Shown: one piece after another, positions 33,813-44,029 of the stretch
Layout of the letters: each line of letters opens with the position of its first letter
How positions within the stretch are numbered: position 1 is the stretch's first letter
DNA from: Gordonia iterans
GTDB taxonomy: Bacteria > Actinomycetota > Actinomycetes > Mycobacteriales > Mycobacteriaceae
Assembly (NCBI RefSeq): GCF_002993285.1
Contig: NZ_CP027433.1
Span: forward strand, 3,162,001-3,226,000
Reading direction: 5' to 3'
Length of the DNA stretch: 64,000 nt
Translations under genes and position numbers: made by a program
Notes under the pieces: model-generated
Database searches by the model: none
What the model saw: the letters and a program-made list of their open reading frames with translations, nothing else
Told to the model about the DNA's origin: nothing

Positions 33813-35468
33813 ATGAGAATCGTTGTCGTCGGCGGCGTCGCCGGAGGAATGAGCGCGGCGGCGCGAGCTCGCCGGCTGGACGAGTCCGCGGAGATCATCG
33901 TCTTCGAGCGCGGGGACCATCCGTCGTTCGCGAACTGCGGTCTGCCCTACTACGTCAGCGGAGAGATCACCGATCAGCAGGACCTGCTGGTCCAGACCCC
34001 CGAGTCGCTGCGCGAGGCGCTCGACATCGACGTGCGCGTGCGGCACGACGTGATCGGAGTCGACCCGGCCGCCAAGACGGTCGACGTCCGCACCCCCGAC
34101 GGCGTCGAGACCGTGACCTACGACGCGCTCGTCCTCTCCCCCGGCGCCAGGGCCGTCGTCCCGCCGCTGCCCGGCCTCGATTCGCCGCGGGTGCAGACCC
34201 TGCGCACCGTCGGCGACGCCGTGCGGCTCAAAGACACCGTCGACTCGGGGGCGCGGCGTGCCGTGGTCCTCGGCGCCGGATTCATCGGACTGGAAGCGGC
34301 CGAGGGCCTGCGCATGCAGGGGATGGCGGTCGACGTCGTCGAACTCGCGCCGCACGTGCTGCCGCCGCTGGAGCCCGAGATGGCCTCGCTGATCCGCGAC
34401 GAGCTGGTCCGGCTGGGCATCACCGTGCACGACGGCGTCGCAGCCACCGCGATCGACAGCAGATTCGACGACGACGTCGTGGTGCTCGGCGACGGGACGC
34501 TGCTCGAAGCCGACGTGATCGTGCTGTCGGTCGGCGTGACCCCGGACACCGAAGTGTTCGCGGCCGCCGGCGTCGAATGCGAGCGCGGCGCCATCGTCGT
34601 CGACGCCCACGGGCGCACCAGCATCGACGGAATCTGGGCCGCCGGCGACGCGACGCTCGCCGCCGACCGGGTCACCGGGCTGCGCCGGCCCGTCCCGCTC
34701 GCCGGTCCCGCCAACCGTGCCGGGCGTCTGGTGGCCGATCACATCGTCGCACCGGAGACGGCCCGCCCGATTCCTCACCCGCTGGGCACCGCCATCGTGC
34801 GGGTCGGCGAACTCACGGCCGCGCTGACCGGGGCGAACCGCTCGACCCTCGACGCGGCGGGGATCGACTACCGGACCGTCCACCTGCACGCCGACCATCA
34901 CGCCGGCTACTTCCCGGGCGCCGAACAGATGCATCTGCTGATGCACGTGCGCGGCTCCGACGGGCTGATCCTCGGCGCGCAGGCAGTGGGCCGCGACGGC
35001 GTCGACAAGCGCATCGACGTGCTGGCGACGGCGATCGCCAATCGGATGACCGGCCCGGACCTGATCGACTTGGACCTCGCCTACGCGCCGCCGTTCGGCT
35101 CGGCCAAGGACCCGGTGAATCTGCTCGGCATGATCGCCGAGAACGTGCTCGACGACGAACTGGAGCTTTGGTACGCCGAGGAAGTGGACGATCCCGGTTA
35201 CTTCCTACTCGACGTCCGCGACCGGGACGAGTACGACGACGACCACCTCGACGGCGCGTACCTGGTGCCGCACAAGGAGGTTCGAGCGCGGTTCGACGAG
35301 ATCCGGGACGCCGCCGCCGGTCGCCCGATCCGGGTGTACTGCGCCAGCGGCAAGCGCAGCTACCTCGCCTATCGGGTTCTGCGTGCCGCGGGCCTGCCGG
35401 CGGCGAACCTGTCCGGCGGGCTGACGACGCTTCGGGCGCTGGTCCCCGCCGATCGCGCGCTCGTGTGA
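33813..35468 (+). CDS. CoA-disulfide/persulfide reductase with carboxyl rhodanese domain
   Basis: A 551-residue flavoprotein of the CoADR/Nox family fused to a rhodanese (CoADR-RHD). Residues ~1-440: FAD site VVVGGVAGGMSAAARARRL, catalytic-Cys motif SFANCGLPYYVSGEI (Cys about 44), NAD site AVVLGAGFIGLEAAEGL and IWAAGDATLAADRVTG. Residues ~455-551: rhodanese with DVRDRDEYDDDHLDGAYLVPH and active-site loop YCASGKRS. Such enzymes reduce CoA-persulfide, polysulfide or CoA disulfide with NADH, handling reactive sulfur. The CstR-like operator fits. GAGGAG sits six bases before ATG 33813. Fully intact. Confidence 0.93.
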   Translation: MRIVVVGGVAGGMSAAARARRLDESAEIIVFERGDHPSFANCGLPYYVSGEITDQQDLLVQTPESLREALDIDVRVRHDVIGVDPAAKTVDVRTPDGVETVTYDALVLSPGARAVVPPLPGLDSPRVQTLRTVGDAVRLKDTVDSGARRAVVLGAGFIGLEAAEGLRMQGMAVDVVELAPHVLPPLEPEMASLIRDELVRLGITVHDGVAATAIDSRFDDDVVVLGDGTLLEADVIVLSVGVTPDTEVFAAAGVECERGAIVVDAHGRTSIDGIWAAGDATLAADRVTGLRRPVPLAGPANRAGRLVADHIVAPETARPIPHPLGTAIVRVGELTAALTGANRSTLDAAGIDYRTVHLHADHHAGYFPGAEQMHLLMHVRGSDGLILGAQAVGRDGVDKRIDVLATAIANRMTGPDLIDLDLAYAPPFGSAKDPVNLLGMIAENVLDDELELWYAEEVDDPGYFLLDVRDRDEYDDDHLDGAYLVPHKEVRARFDEIRDAAAGRPIRVYCASGKRSYLAYRVLRAAGLPAANLSGGLTTLRALVPADRALV

Positions 35469-35791
35469 CTCTCCAACCGCGGAGTCGCCGCCTCGGTGCT
35501 CGGGGTCTCGATACGACCTCGCCTAGCGGCTCGGCCTACTCGACCACCAACAAGGGGACGCCCCACCCACGCGGCGGTCGAGCACGCGAGCAAGCCGGTG
35601 GTCGAGTACGCGAGACAGCCGGAGGTCGAGTACGCGAGGAAGCCGGTGGTCGAGTACGCGAGGAAGCCGGTGGTCGAGTAGGCGAGGAAGCTGGTGGTCG
35701 AGTAGGCGAGACCTAGCCGAACCGTATCGAGACCTAGCCGAACCGAATCGAGATCACATCCGAAACCCCCAACCCGTTGAAGGAGAACACC
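35469..35791. repeat. Tandem GGTCGAGTACGCGAG repeats after the CoADR gene
   Basis: 323 bases without a gene other than the ribosome site of the next ORF. About six units of 24 bp, core GGTGGTCGAGTACGCGAGGAAGCC (given here as GGTCGAGTACGCGAG plus AAGCC), run from 35575 to 35716; earlier parts (35508-35560) are degenerate copies. The same GGTCGAGTAGG words recur inside the ABC ATPase gene at 44959-45122. Confidence 0.85.
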
Positions 35792-35950
35792 ATGTGTCAG
35801 CAAGCGACCTGTAAGTCGTGCGGCAAGATCACCTGGCGCGGCTGCGGCCAGCACGTCGACCAGGTGATGCGCGGGGTGCCCGTCGCGCGTCGCTGCCCGG
35901 GGCACGAGAAGGAGCCGGGGCGCATCGCGCGCATGTTCGGCGCGCGCTGA
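35792..35950 (+). CDS. Small Cys-rich protein (52 aa)
   Basis: A 52-residue ORF starting MCQQATCKSCGKITWRGCGQ and ending in RIARMFGAR. Cysteines at 2, 7, 10, 18 and 35, with His20 and His37 (CPGHE), are arranged like a small zinc ribbon. AAGGAG is placed six bases before the ATG. Comparable short 'CxxCGK-W-GCGQH' proteins are common and conserved in actinobacteria, without known function. It follows the CoADR-RHD gene across 320 bases of repeats, so a shared transcript is uncertain. Coding support is the ribosome site, the conserved pattern and the absence of frame breaks. Confidence 0.8.
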   Translation: MCQQATCKSCGKITWRGCGQHVDQVMRGVPVARRCPGHEKEPGRIARMFGAR

Positions 35951-36127
35951 TCGTAGACGAGTCGCCGCACCATCGCGACAGGCCGCCACCAGCGCGGCAT
36001 CCGGCACGACGTCGCGGCGCGTCCTCACCACCGCGACAACCGCGGCTGTCTCGATGGTGGCGACCAGTCGCGAAACCGGGCGTGCTGTCTCGACAGTGAC
36101 GGAGTGTCGCGACATGCTCGGCGCGTC
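35951..36127. other. Non-coding stretch with TCGCGACA words
   Basis: Between the small Cys-rich gene and the 173-bp duplication. It holds several TCGCGACA / TGTCTCGA(C/T) / TGTCGCGACA words in both orientations, able to form hairpins, like those at 31740-31850. No gene seen. Confidence 0.45.
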
Positions 36128-36473
36128 GGGTGGGGTCTCGACTCCGCTCGACCAGCGAAGAACCCCACCGCCCGTTGAGCCACGCCGAGCCCCCAAGGGG
36201 CGAGGCGTGAGTCGAAACGACCCCACCCGACAGACGTTTCGACACGCCGGGCCCCAGCGGGCCCGTCGGCTCAACGAGCGAGAGCAGACACGGTCGGCTC
36301 GGGTGGGGTCTCGACTCCGCTCGACCAGCGAAGAACCCCACCGCCCGTTGAGCCACGCCGAGCCCCCAAGGGGCGAGGCGTGAGTCGAAACGACCCCACC
36401 CGACAGACGTTTCGACACGCCGGGCCCCAGCGGGCCCGTCGGCTCAACGAGCGAGAGCAGACACGGTCGGCTC
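36128..36473. repeat. Perfect 173-bp tandem duplication
   Basis: 36128-36300 and 36301-36473 appear identical. Each unit is a composite of the dispersed family: CTCGACTCCGCTCGACCAGC, then GTTGAGCCACGCCGAGCC, GAGTCGAAACG and GGCTCAACGAGCGAGAGC. The first and last parts are complementary to one another, so each unit folds on itself. It ends 16 bases from the fbiC stop codon. Confidence 0.9.
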
Positions 36474-36488
36474 GGGCGAGCGGAAACG

Positions 36489-39047
36489 CTACTCGGCGAG
36501 GAGGCTCAGTTCCGTACGAGCCGCGACCGGCGAGCCGACGCGGCCGTACTCGGTGGTGCGCTGGCGGGGGGTCCGGCCGATTCCCTCCACGATCTCGTGC
36601 AGCTCGGCGACGGTCTTCTCCGAGCCGTGCTGGGAGCCGGCCATCCGGGAGATGGTCTCTTCCATCAGCGTGCCGCCGAGGTCGTCGGCACCACCCCGAA
36701 GCATCGCCCGCGTGCCCTCCACGCCCAGCTTGACCCAGCTGGTCTGGATGTGGTCGATCCGGCCGTGCAGCATGATCCGGGCCAGCGCGTGCACGGCACG
36801 ATTGTCGCGCCGGGTCGGGCCCGGCCGCGCGGCCCCGGCCAGGTACAGCGGTGACGACTGATGTACGAACGGCAGCGGCACGAACTCGGTGAAACCGCCT
36901 GTGCGGTCCTGGATGCCGCGCAGCACGTTCAGGTGCCCCACCCAATGCTTCGGGGAGTCGACGTGCCCGTACATCATGGTCGACGACGAGCGCAGCCCCA
37001 CCTCGTGCGCGGTGGTGATCACCTCGATCCACGACGCGGTCGGCAGCTTGCCCTTGGTGAGCACCCACCGCACCTCGTCGTCGAGGATCTCGGCCGCGGT
37101 GCCCGGGATGGTGTCCAGTCCGGCCTCGCGCAGCGAGATCAGCCAGTCCCGGATCGAACCGCCGGAGCGGGCGGCGCCGTTGACCACCTCCATCGGGCTG
37201 AAGGCGTGCACGTGCATCGACGGGACGCGCGCCTTGACCGCCCGGACCAGGTCGGCATACCCGGTCGCCGGCAGCTCCGGATCGATGCCGCCCTGCATGC
37301 ACACCTCGGTGGCGCCGGCCAGGTGCGCCTCCCACGCGCGGTCGCCGACCTCGTCGGTCGAGAGCGTGAACGCGTCCTCGTCGCCCTTGCGCTGGGCGAA
37401 GGCGCAGAATCGGCAGCCGGTGTAGCAGATGTTGGTGAAGTTGATGTTCCGGTTCACCACATAGGTGACCTCGTCGCCGACGACGTCGGCCCGGATCGCG
37501 TCGGCGAGCGCCGTCAGGGCCTCCAGGCCCTCGCCGTCGGCGGTCGCGAGGGTCAAGTACTCCGCATCCGAGAGCCCCGCCGGATCGCTCTCGGCGTGCG
37601 CCAGGGCGGCCCGCACCTCGGAATCCAGGCGGCGGGGAGACGACGGGTCGCCCAGCGCGACCACCTGCTCGCGGATGGTGTCCCAGTCGCCGAAGGCGCT
37701 GCCCAGGTCGCTGCGGGTCTCCGTGTTCCGTCCGTCGACGTCGATCTCGGTGTTCAGGTCGACGCGGCCCGACGACTCCCAGCCCTCGTCCGGCTCCTGC
37801 CACGGCAGACCCTCGGGCACGACGTCGACGGCCAGGCCGGACACCGGATCGGCGAGCGCCGCGACGTGCCGGGCGATCCGCGGATCGATCCACGGCGACC
37901 CGGCGAGCACGTACTTCGGCTGGGCGGCGATCCGCTCGGTGAGCGTGTACCCGGTCGAGGCGGTGATCTCCGCCAGCAGATCCAGGTTCGGCCACGGCCG
38001 CTCGGGGTTGACGTGGTCGGGCGTCAACGGCGAGACGCCGCCCCAGTCGTCGATCCCGGCGGCGATCAGGGCCCGGCATTCGTTCTCCGACACCAGATTC
38101 GGCGGCGCCTGGATGCGCATGTCCGGACCGAGCAGCAGACGTGCGACGGCGACGCTGGCCAGGAACTCGCTCATCTCCGCGTCCGGGGCGCCGCGCATCG
38201 CGGTGTCGGGCTTGGCGCGGAAGTTCTGCACGATCACTTCCTGGAGGTGACCGAACGCCTTGTGCACCTTGCGCAGTTCCAGGATCGAGTCCGCGCGCTC
38301 GGCGCGGGTCTCCCCGATCCCGACCAGGATCCCGCTGGTGAACGGCACCGACAGGCGGCCGGCATCCACCAGAACGCGCTTGCGGACCTCCGGGTCCTTG
38401 TCGGGGCTGCCGTAGTGGCACTCCCCCTTGTCGGTGAACAGGCGGCGTGAGGTGGTCTCCAGCATCATGCCCATCGACGGTGCGACGGGCTTGAGCCGGT
38501 TGATCTCCTCCCAGGTCATCACGCCCGGGTTGAGGTGCGGCAGCAGTCCCGTCTCCTCGAGGACACGGATCGCCGCGGCGCGCACGTAGTCGAGCGTCGA
38601 ATCGTAGCCGCGCTCGTCGAGCCACTGCGCGGCCTCCGGCCAGCGCGCCTCCGGCCGATCTCCGAGCGTGAAAAGCGCTTCCTTGCAACCGAGTTCGGCG
38701 CCGCGCCGGGCGACGTCGACCACCTCGTCGAGCTCCATGAACGCGCCGTGCCCTTCGCGCGCCAGCTTCCCAGGCACCGTGACGAAGGTGCAGTAGTGAC
38801 AGCGGTCCCGGCACAGCCGGGTGAGCGGGATGAACACCTTGCGGGAGTAGCTGATCTGCCCGGAGCGGCCGGCCGACTCCAGCCCGGCGTCGCGGACGCG
38901 CGCGGCGGCGGTGCTCAAGTGGTCGAGGTCGTCGCCGCGGGCGGCCATCAGCACCGCGGCCTCGTCGACGTTCAGAGTGACGCCGTCGCGTGCCCGGCGG
39001 AGCGCGCGGCGAATCGCCGAAGGAGCCGGATCGGCTTCGTGAGTCAC
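36489..39047 (-). CDS. fbiC: FO synthase FbiC (CofG-CofH fusion)
   Basis: FbiC (852 aa) makes FO, the deazaflavin chromophore of F420, from tyrosine and the flavin precursor 5-amino-6-ribitylaminouracil, using two radical-SAM halves. Half 1 (CofG-like) has RDRCHYCTF in the CxxxCxxC form around residue 80. Half 2 (CofH-like) has [10 protein letters not shown] around residue 540. Other conserved parts are [49 protein letters not shown] and [13 protein letters not shown] sequence near the carboxyl end. GTG 39047 is preferred since TACAGT lies seven bases upstream (leaderless); the in-frame GTG at 39056 is inside that spacer. Confidence 0.96.
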   Translation of the reverse strand: MTHEADPAPSAIRRALRRARDGVTLNVDEAAVLMAARGDDLDHLSTAAARVRDAGLESAGRSGQISYSRKVFIPLTRLCRDRCHYCTFVTVPGKLAREGHGAFMELDEVVDVARRGAELGCKEALFTLGDRPEARWPEAAQWLDERGYDSTLDYVRAAAIRVLEETGLLPHLNPGVMTWEEINRLKPVAPSMGMMLETTSRRLFTDKGECHYGSPDKDPEVRKRVLVDAGRLSVPFTSGILVGIGETRAERADSILELRKVHKAFGHLQEVIVQNFRAKPDTAMRGAPDAEMSEFLASVAVARLLLGPDMRIQAPPNLVSENECRALIAAGIDDWGGVSPLTPDHVNPERPWPNLDLLAEITASTGYTLTERIAAQPKYVLAGSPWIDPRIARHVAALADPVSGLAVDVVPEGLPWQEPDEGWESSGRVDLNTEIDVDGRNTETRSDLGSAFGDWDTIREQVVALGDPSSPRRLDSEVRAALAHAESDPAGLSDAEYLTLATADGEGLEALTALADAIRADVVGDEVTYVVNRNINFTNICYTGCRFCAFAQRKGDEDAFTLSTDEVGDRAWEAHLAGATEVCMQGGIDPELPATGYADLVRAVKARVPSMHVHAFSPMEVVNGAARSGGSIRDWLISLREAGLDTIPGTAAEILDDEVRWVLTKGKLPTASWIEVITTAHEVGLRSSSTMMYGHVDSPKHWVGHLNVLRGIQDRTGGFTEFVPLPFVHQSSPLYLAGAARPGPTRRDNRAVHALARIMLHGRIDHIQTSWVKLGVEGTRAMLRGGADDLGGTLMEETISRMAGSQHGSEKTVAELHEIVEGIGRTPRQRTTEYGRVGSPVAARTELSLLAE

Positions 39048-39093
39048 GAGGCCCACTGTAGGCCTTCTCGCCGCACCGGGTGAAGGAGGACCG

Positions 39094-40047
39094 TCAGGGC
39101 AGGCCCGCGAAGAGGTCCGTCTCCGGGTCGACCGGCGCGGGGGCGTCCACCCGCACGAAATGCTCGACGGCCAGGATCGGCTGCACGATCGCGTTGCTGA
39201 GCGCGAATTCGGTGCCCGAGGGTGCGACGGTGATCTGGGTGGCGTGTGCGGCCAGTGCGGCCACCTTCGCGTCGTACACGTCGGAGACGTCCACCGCGGC
39301 GGTCACCCGCGCGTCCGGATAACTCGGCAACTCCCCCGGACCGGGTCGGCGCCAGCCGTCGGGGATCGAGTCGATCGCGGCCTGTCCCGCAGCAAGCGCG
39401 CTCGCCTGCGTCACCGATTCGTACACCTTGAAGCCGTGTCCCAGACGCTCGGCGGCCGACGGAATCGCGAGGTGCGAGATCTCGTGCACGCGCTTGTGAT
39501 CGGGATGCCCGTAGGTGCCCGCGGCGTCGTAGGTGACGATCACCTGCGGATCGAACCCGACGATCTCGTCGGCGAGCACCTGGGCCAGTTCGCCGGCGGG
39601 CGCCTGGAACAGCGCGCGCGGGTGCTCGGCGGACGGCGTGCCCGCCATGCCGGAGTCGCGCCAGCGCCCGGCGCCGCCGAGGAAGCGGGGCTGCAGCGGG
39701 TCGTGGCCGGGCGGCGTGAGCGCAGCCAGCGCCGCAGCGAGTTCGGCGATCCGGAACCCCCCGAGCTGGTCGGCCTGATCGGCCACCAGCCGGGCCCAGC
39801 GCTCCCCGATCACCTCGCCCTCCTCACCGAGGGTGAAGGTCAGCACGCGCACGTCGACGCCGGCGGCGAGATAATGCGCGATGGTGCCTCCGGTCATGAT
39901 CGACTCGTCGTCCGGGTGCGCGTGCAGCACCAGCATGCGGCGGCTTCTGAGCTCCGTCGAAGGGCGGTTCCTGAGCTCCGTCGAAGGGCGGTTCCTGAGC
40001 TCCGTCGAAGGGCGGTTCCTGAGCTCCGTCGAAGGGCGGTCGGTCAC
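39094..40047 (-). CDS. mshB: N-acetyl-glucosaminyl-inositol deacetylase MshB, with repeat-encoded amino terminus
   Basis: MshB deacetylates GlcNAc-Ins in mycothiol synthesis; it is a zinc LmbE-family enzyme. The core begins [19 protein letters not shown] (zinc Asp/His motif) and continues [34 protein letters not shown] and [21 protein letters not shown]. The start is GTG 40047, which overlaps the lpqW stop (GTGA) and is in frame; the first three codons are followed by four [12 protein letters not shown] repeats before the conserved core. The total is 317 aa. A start at ATG 39936 would omit the repeats but also the Arg residues that homologues have before the first strand. Coupling to lpqW favours the longer form. 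Confidence 0.88.
   Translation of the reverse strand: MTDRPSTELRNRPSTELRNRPSTELRNRPSTELRSRRMLVLHAHPDDESIMTGGTIAHYLAAGVDVRVLTFTLGEEGEVIGERWARLVADQADQLGGFRIAELAAALAALTPPGHDPLQPRFLGGAGRWRDSGMAGTPSAEHPRALFQAPAGELAQVLADEIVGFDPQVIVTYDAAGTYGHPDHKRVHEISHLAIPSAAERLGHGFKVYESVTQASALAAGQAAIDSIPDGWRRPGPGELPSYPDARVTAAVDVSDVYDAKVAALAAHATQITVAPSGTEFALSNAIVQPILAVEHFVRVDAPAPVDPETDLFAGLP
39947..40040. repeat. Four 24-bp tandem repeats within the mshB 5' end
   Basis: CTGAGCTCCGTCGAAGGGCG plus GTTC, at 39947, 39971, 39995 and 40019 (the last slightly short). The period is 24 bp, so each copy adds eight codons (RPSTELRN). The word is the reverse complement of the TTCGACAGGCTCA-type repeat at 10742-10906. Confidence 0.92.
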
Positions 40048-41966
40048 GACTGATCCCACTGGGCGGCGTCGCCGAAGATCCCGACCTGGATCGGCCCGGA
40101 CAGCGGCACCCCGGTCACCTTCTCGGTCACCGCGACGAACACGGTGTCCTGATAAAGCGGCAGGTACACCGCCTGCGCGGCGAGCAACGGCTCGGCCTCG
40201 GTGAGCGTGGCCTTCGGATCCTCCTCGGTGAGCGCGCGGGCAGCCAGCGCGATGAGCGTCGGATCGCACAGGCCCGACGTGTTCCCGATGTAGCTGGTGT
40301 CCGGCGACGGCTTGTCCGAGGCCTCGCTCTCCTCGGGCGCGGTGCGCCCTGCGGTGCCGGTCGGCGTGGGCAGCACACTGTGGTCGACGGCCGGGTCGGC
40401 CTCCGGTTCCACGGTGTGGGCGCCGGACTCGGTACCTTCCGGCGGCGCCTGGCAACCCACCTGGGACGCCAGCGCGGTGGCCGGATCGATGCCCGCCGAA
40501 TCCCAGCCGACCACGAGGTCGACGTCGGGCCCGGAGAGCGCCTGCCCGTACAGCTCGGTGTTGGTCATGCCGCGGACCACCGCCCGAACTCCCTGACCGC
40601 GGAGCTGATCGGCGATGTTCTCCGCTGCGGACATGGTCCGCTGGTCGGTGTTGGTGGCGCCCACCCGCACCACCAGCGGGGCGCCGTCCTTGAGGAGCGG
40701 CGCCACGCCGTACGGCAGCTCGGGCACGCCCTTGACCTCCGAGGTGCTGGGCGCGGGCGTCTCCGAAGACGACGGCGCCTGCGACGACGGCGCGGCCGAC
40801 GACGGCGCCGGGCGCTCGCGCGCCGTCCCGCGCGTGAAGCCGGCCGAGGTGAGCCAGTTCTGGATCTGGGCTTGCGACGGGCGGGCGCGGTCCACCGGGA
40901 AGTAGTCGTCGTCGGAGGGCATGTAGACGGTATTGGCGAACCGGGTCACCACGTCACCGCCCGCGGCGGCGGCGGTGATCACATCGGCGTCGAGCATCGC
41001 CAGCAGGGCTTGTCGCACCGGCAACGACTTCATCACCTCGGCGCGAGTGTTCAGATTGACGCTGAGCGCACGGGTGGCCGCGCTGCGATTGCTGCGGACG
41101 CCCGGGATGGCCGACACCTCGGCCGCGGTGGCCTGACCGGAGGTCAGCGCCACGATCCCGCTGTCCCCGTTGCGGACGGTCTGCGCCATCTGGGGCGCCG
41201 TTCCGGCGCGGCGCAGCACCACCTGGTCGAGCAGCGGCGGCGTGCGCCAGTACCGATCGTTGCGGATCAGGCGCACCTCGTCGCGCGCCCGGTCGATCGA
41301 ATAGATGGCGAACGGGCCCGCGGTGACCGGCTTCCCGCGATCCATGCCCGTCTGGAAACCGGTGGGATCCGAGCGCAGCTTATGACTGGGCAGCAGGTTG
41401 GTGAACAGCTCGCGCCAGGCGTGATACTCGCTCTCGAAGGCCACCGTCACCACTTTGCCGCCGCCGGAGGTCTGCACATTGGTGATGGCGCGGTACCCGG
41501 CATGGCCCACCACATTGGGCTGTCGCGACATCTGCTGCCACAGGTAGGTGAAGTCGTCGCCGGTGACGGGCAGCCCGTCGGACCACTGCGCGTCGTCGAC
41601 CAGCCGGTAGGTGACGGTGAACGGCTCGGTGGAGGTGACCTCGGCCGACTCCACGAGCGCCGGGTTGGGTCGCCAGACCTCGCCCTCCGGCGTCCGTTCG
41701 GGCACGAAAGCGCTGGGCAGGGTCATCGCGGCGATCGCCGTGGTGACCGTGCTCTGGTCGGCGCCCAGGTGCGGGTTGAAGCCCGCCCCGATCGGGTCCG
41801 TGGCCAGGTAGACGGTGCGCTCGTCCGGGTACTCGTTGGGGGTCGGGGTGGGCAGCGTCTCCCGCACCGGCGGCGGCGGATCGGCCATGCAGCCGGTCGT
41901 CGTCGCGACCGCTCCGGCCACCAACACGGCTGCGAGCCGGCGGCGAAGTCGGTTCCGCACCATCAC
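40044..41966 (-). CDS. lpqW: LpqW-like substrate-binding lipoprotein
   Basis: A 640-residue lipoprotein of the peptide/nickel-type substrate-binding family (SBP_bac_5). The signal ends in TTTGC (lipobox Cys about 26). A typical SBP core follows: DPIGAGFNPHLGADQSTV, YRLVDDAQWSDGLPVTGDDF and VTAGPFAIYSIDRARDEVRLIRNDRYW. A Ser/Pro/Ala-rich insert lies near residue 385-415. In mycobacteria LpqW, located between typA and mshB (from memory), does not import peptides but steers PIM/lipomannan synthesis. The position here is the same. It starts five bases after the typA stop and overlaps mshB. Confidence 0.9.
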   Translation of the reverse strand: MMVRNRLRRRLAAVLVAGAVATTTGCMADPPPPVRETLPTPTPNEYPDERTVYLATDPIGAGFNPHLGADQSTVTTAIAAMTLPSAFVPERTPEGEVWRPNPALVESAEVTSTEPFTVTYRLVDDAQWSDGLPVTGDDFTYLWQQMSRQPNVVGHAGYRAITNVQTSGGGKVVTVAFESEYHAWRELFTNLLPSHKLRSDPTGFQTGMDRGKPVTAGPFAIYSIDRARDEVRLIRNDRYWRTPPLLDQVVLRRAGTAPQMAQTVRNGDSGIVALTSGQATAAEVSAIPGVRSNRSAATRALSVNLNTRAEVMKSLPVRQALLAMLDADVITAAAAGGDVVTRFANTVYMPSDDDYFPVDRARPSQAQIQNWLTSAGFTRGTARERPAPSSAAPSSQAPSSSETPAPSTSEVKGVPELPYGVAPLLKDGAPLVVRVGATNTDQRTMSAAENIADQLRGQGVRAVVRGMTNTELYGQALSGPDVDLVVGWDSAGIDPATALASQVGCQAPPEGTESGAHTVEPEADPAVDHSVLPTPTGTAGRTAPEESEASDKPSPDTSYIGNTSGLCDPTLIALAARALTEEDPKATLTEAEPLLAAQAVYLPLYQDTVFVAVTEKVTGVPLSGPIQVGIFGDAAQWDQS

Positions 41967-41971
41967 CCTCC

Positions 41972-43879
41972 TCAGGCGTTCGCGTCGCGGGCCTTGGCGC
42001 GCGAACGCTCGCGCGCCCGCGTCGTGCTGTCGAGATTGACCTTACGCACGCGGCACACCTCGGGCGTCACCTCGACGCACTCGTCGGCCGCGCAGAACTC
42101 CATCGCGCCTTCGAGGTCGAGCTGCATCGGCTTGGCCAGCGTCTCCATCACGTCGGCCGACGACTGCCGCATGTTGGTCAGCTTCTTCTCGCGGGTGACG
42201 TTGATGTCCAGGTCCTCGGCACGCGGGTTGATGCCGACGACGTGGCCCTCGTAGGTGTCGTCGCCCGGGTCCACGAAGAAGGTGCCGCGGTCGGCCAGCT
42301 GGATCATCGCGAACGGCGTCACGCTGCCCTGACGGTCCGAGACCAGCGAACCGGTGTGGCGGGCGCGGATCTCCCCGGCCCACGGGGCGTACTCGGCGAA
42401 CACCGCGTTGGCGATGCCGGTGCCGCGGGTCTCGGTCATGAAGTCGGTGCGGAAGCCGATGAGGCCGCGCGAGGGCACGGTGAACTCCATGCGGACCCAG
42501 CCCGTGCCGTGGTTGTTCATCTGGTCCATCCGGCCCTTGCGGGCGGCCAGCAGCTGCGTCACGGCGCCCAGGTACTCCTCGGGCACGTCGATGGTCAGGT
42601 GCTCGTAGGGCTCGTGCACCTTGCCGTCGACCTTGCGGGTGACGACCTGCGGCTTGCCGACGGTCAGCTCGAAGCCCTCGCGGCGCATCTGCTCGACGAG
42701 GATGGCCAGTGCCAGCTCGCCGCGGCCCTGCACCTCCCAGGCGTCGGGGCGGCCGATGTCCTGCACCCGCAGCGACACGTTGCCGATCAGCTCGGACTCC
42801 AGGCGGTCCTTGACCATGCGCGCGGTCAGCTTGTGCCCCTTGACCTTGCCGGCCAGCGGCGAGGTGTTGGTGCCGATGGTGGCCGAGATGGCCGGCTCGT
42901 CGACGGTGATGCGCGGCAGCGGGACCGGATCGACCGCATCGGCGAGGGTGTCGCCGATCATGATCTCAGGCATGCCCGCGACGGCGACGATGTCGCCGGC
43001 GACGGCCTCCTCGGCCGGGGCACGCTCGACGCCGACGGTGGCGAGCAGTTCGGTGATCTTGGCCTTCTCGATCACCGGCTCGCCGTCGACCTCGCGGCAC
43101 CAGCTGACGGTCTGCCCCTTGCGCAGGGTGCCGTTGTGGATGCGGACCAGACCGAGGCGGCCGAGGAACGGCGACGCGTCGAGGTTGGTCACGTGCGCCT
43201 GCAGCGGAGACTCGGGGTCGCCCTTGGGCGCCGGGATGTTGTCGATCAGCACGTCGAAGAGCGGGTCGAGGTTCTCCCCGGGGGGCACCTCGCCGTCGGC
43301 CGGCTGCTCGGTGCTGGCGATGCCCGCGCGGCCCGACGCGAAGAGCACCGGCAGTTCCAGCGCGAGCTCGGCGGCCTCGGCGGCCTCGTCGTCCAGGTCG
43401 GAGGCCAGGTCGAGCAGCAGATCCTGCGACTCGGTGACGATCTGCTCGATACGCGCGTCCGGTCGGTCGGTCTTGTTGACCACCAGGATCACCGGCAGCG
43501 AGGCGGCCAGCGCCTTGCGCAGCACGAAGCGGGTCTGCGGCAGCGGCCCCTCGGACGAGTCGACCAGCAGCACGACGCCGTCGACCATCGACAGACCGCG
43601 CTCCACCTCGCCGCCGAAGTCGGCGTGGCCGGGGGTGTCGATCACGTTGATCACGTACTCGGTGCCGTCGGGCTGGCGGCGGTGCACGGCGGTGTTCTTG
43701 GCCAGAATGGTGATGCCCTTCTCGCGTTCGAGGTCGCCGGAGTCCATCACGCGGTCGACGAGTTCGGCGCGCTCGCCGAACACGCCGGACTGGCGCAGCA
43801 TCGCGTCGACCAGCGTGGTCTTACCGTGGTCGACGTGCGCCACGATCGCGACGTTGCGGAAGTTGGTGACAGGGCTCAC
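41972..43879 (-). CDS. typA: Translational GTPase TypA/BipA
   Basis: TypA (635 aa) is a ribosome-associated translational GTPase linked to stress growth and ribosome assembly. G motifs: [15 protein letters not shown] (G1), the DxxG in [17 protein letters not shown], and NKTD (G4). The carboxyl half carries the EF-G-like domain III/V and the TypA-specific tail ([20 protein letters not shown]). The first gene of typA - lpqW - mshB. Length is standard. Confidence 0.97.
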   Translation of the reverse strand: MSPVTNFRNVAIVAHVDHGKTTLVDAMLRQSGVFGERAELVDRVMDSGDLEREKGITILAKNTAVHRRQPDGTEYVINVIDTPGHADFGGEVERGLSMVDGVVLLVDSSEGPLPQTRFVLRKALAASLPVILVVNKTDRPDARIEQIVTESQDLLLDLASDLDDEAAEAAELALELPVLFASGRAGIASTEQPADGEVPPGENLDPLFDVLIDNIPAPKGDPESPLQAHVTNLDASPFLGRLGLVRIHNGTLRKGQTVSWCREVDGEPVIEKAKITELLATVGVERAPAEEAVAGDIVAVAGMPEIMIGDTLADAVDPVPLPRITVDEPAISATIGTNTSPLAGKVKGHKLTARMVKDRLESELIGNVSLRVQDIGRPDAWEVQGRGELALAILVEQMRREGFELTVGKPQVVTRKVDGKVHEPYEHLTIDVPEEYLGAVTQLLAARKGRMDQMNNHGTGWVRMEFTVPSRGLIGFRTDFMTETRGTGIANAVFAEYAPWAGEIRARHTGSLVSDRQGSVTPFAMIQLADRGTFFVDPGDDTYEGHVVGINPRAEDLDINVTREKKLTNMRQSSADVMETLAKPMQLDLEGAMEFCAADECVEVTPEVCRVRKVNLDSTTRARERSRAKARDANA

Positions 43880-44029
43880 TGAAGGTCTCTCTCGCTCTCT
43901 GTGGTTCCGCCCGCGCTCAGTCCTTCTCGAGGCCGGGGGCGAAAATGAACCTCATCAGGGTAGCGGCAATCCCGCCTGTTCCGCGATTGGGCGCGTTTCT
44001 GCGCAGGTCACGGCGCGTACGCTGACGGT

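Noticed and set aside
36271-38814. An 847-codon minus-strand frame overlapping fbiC
   Set aside because: Arg/Gly/Ala-rich shift of FbiC; it starts inside the 173-bp repeats.
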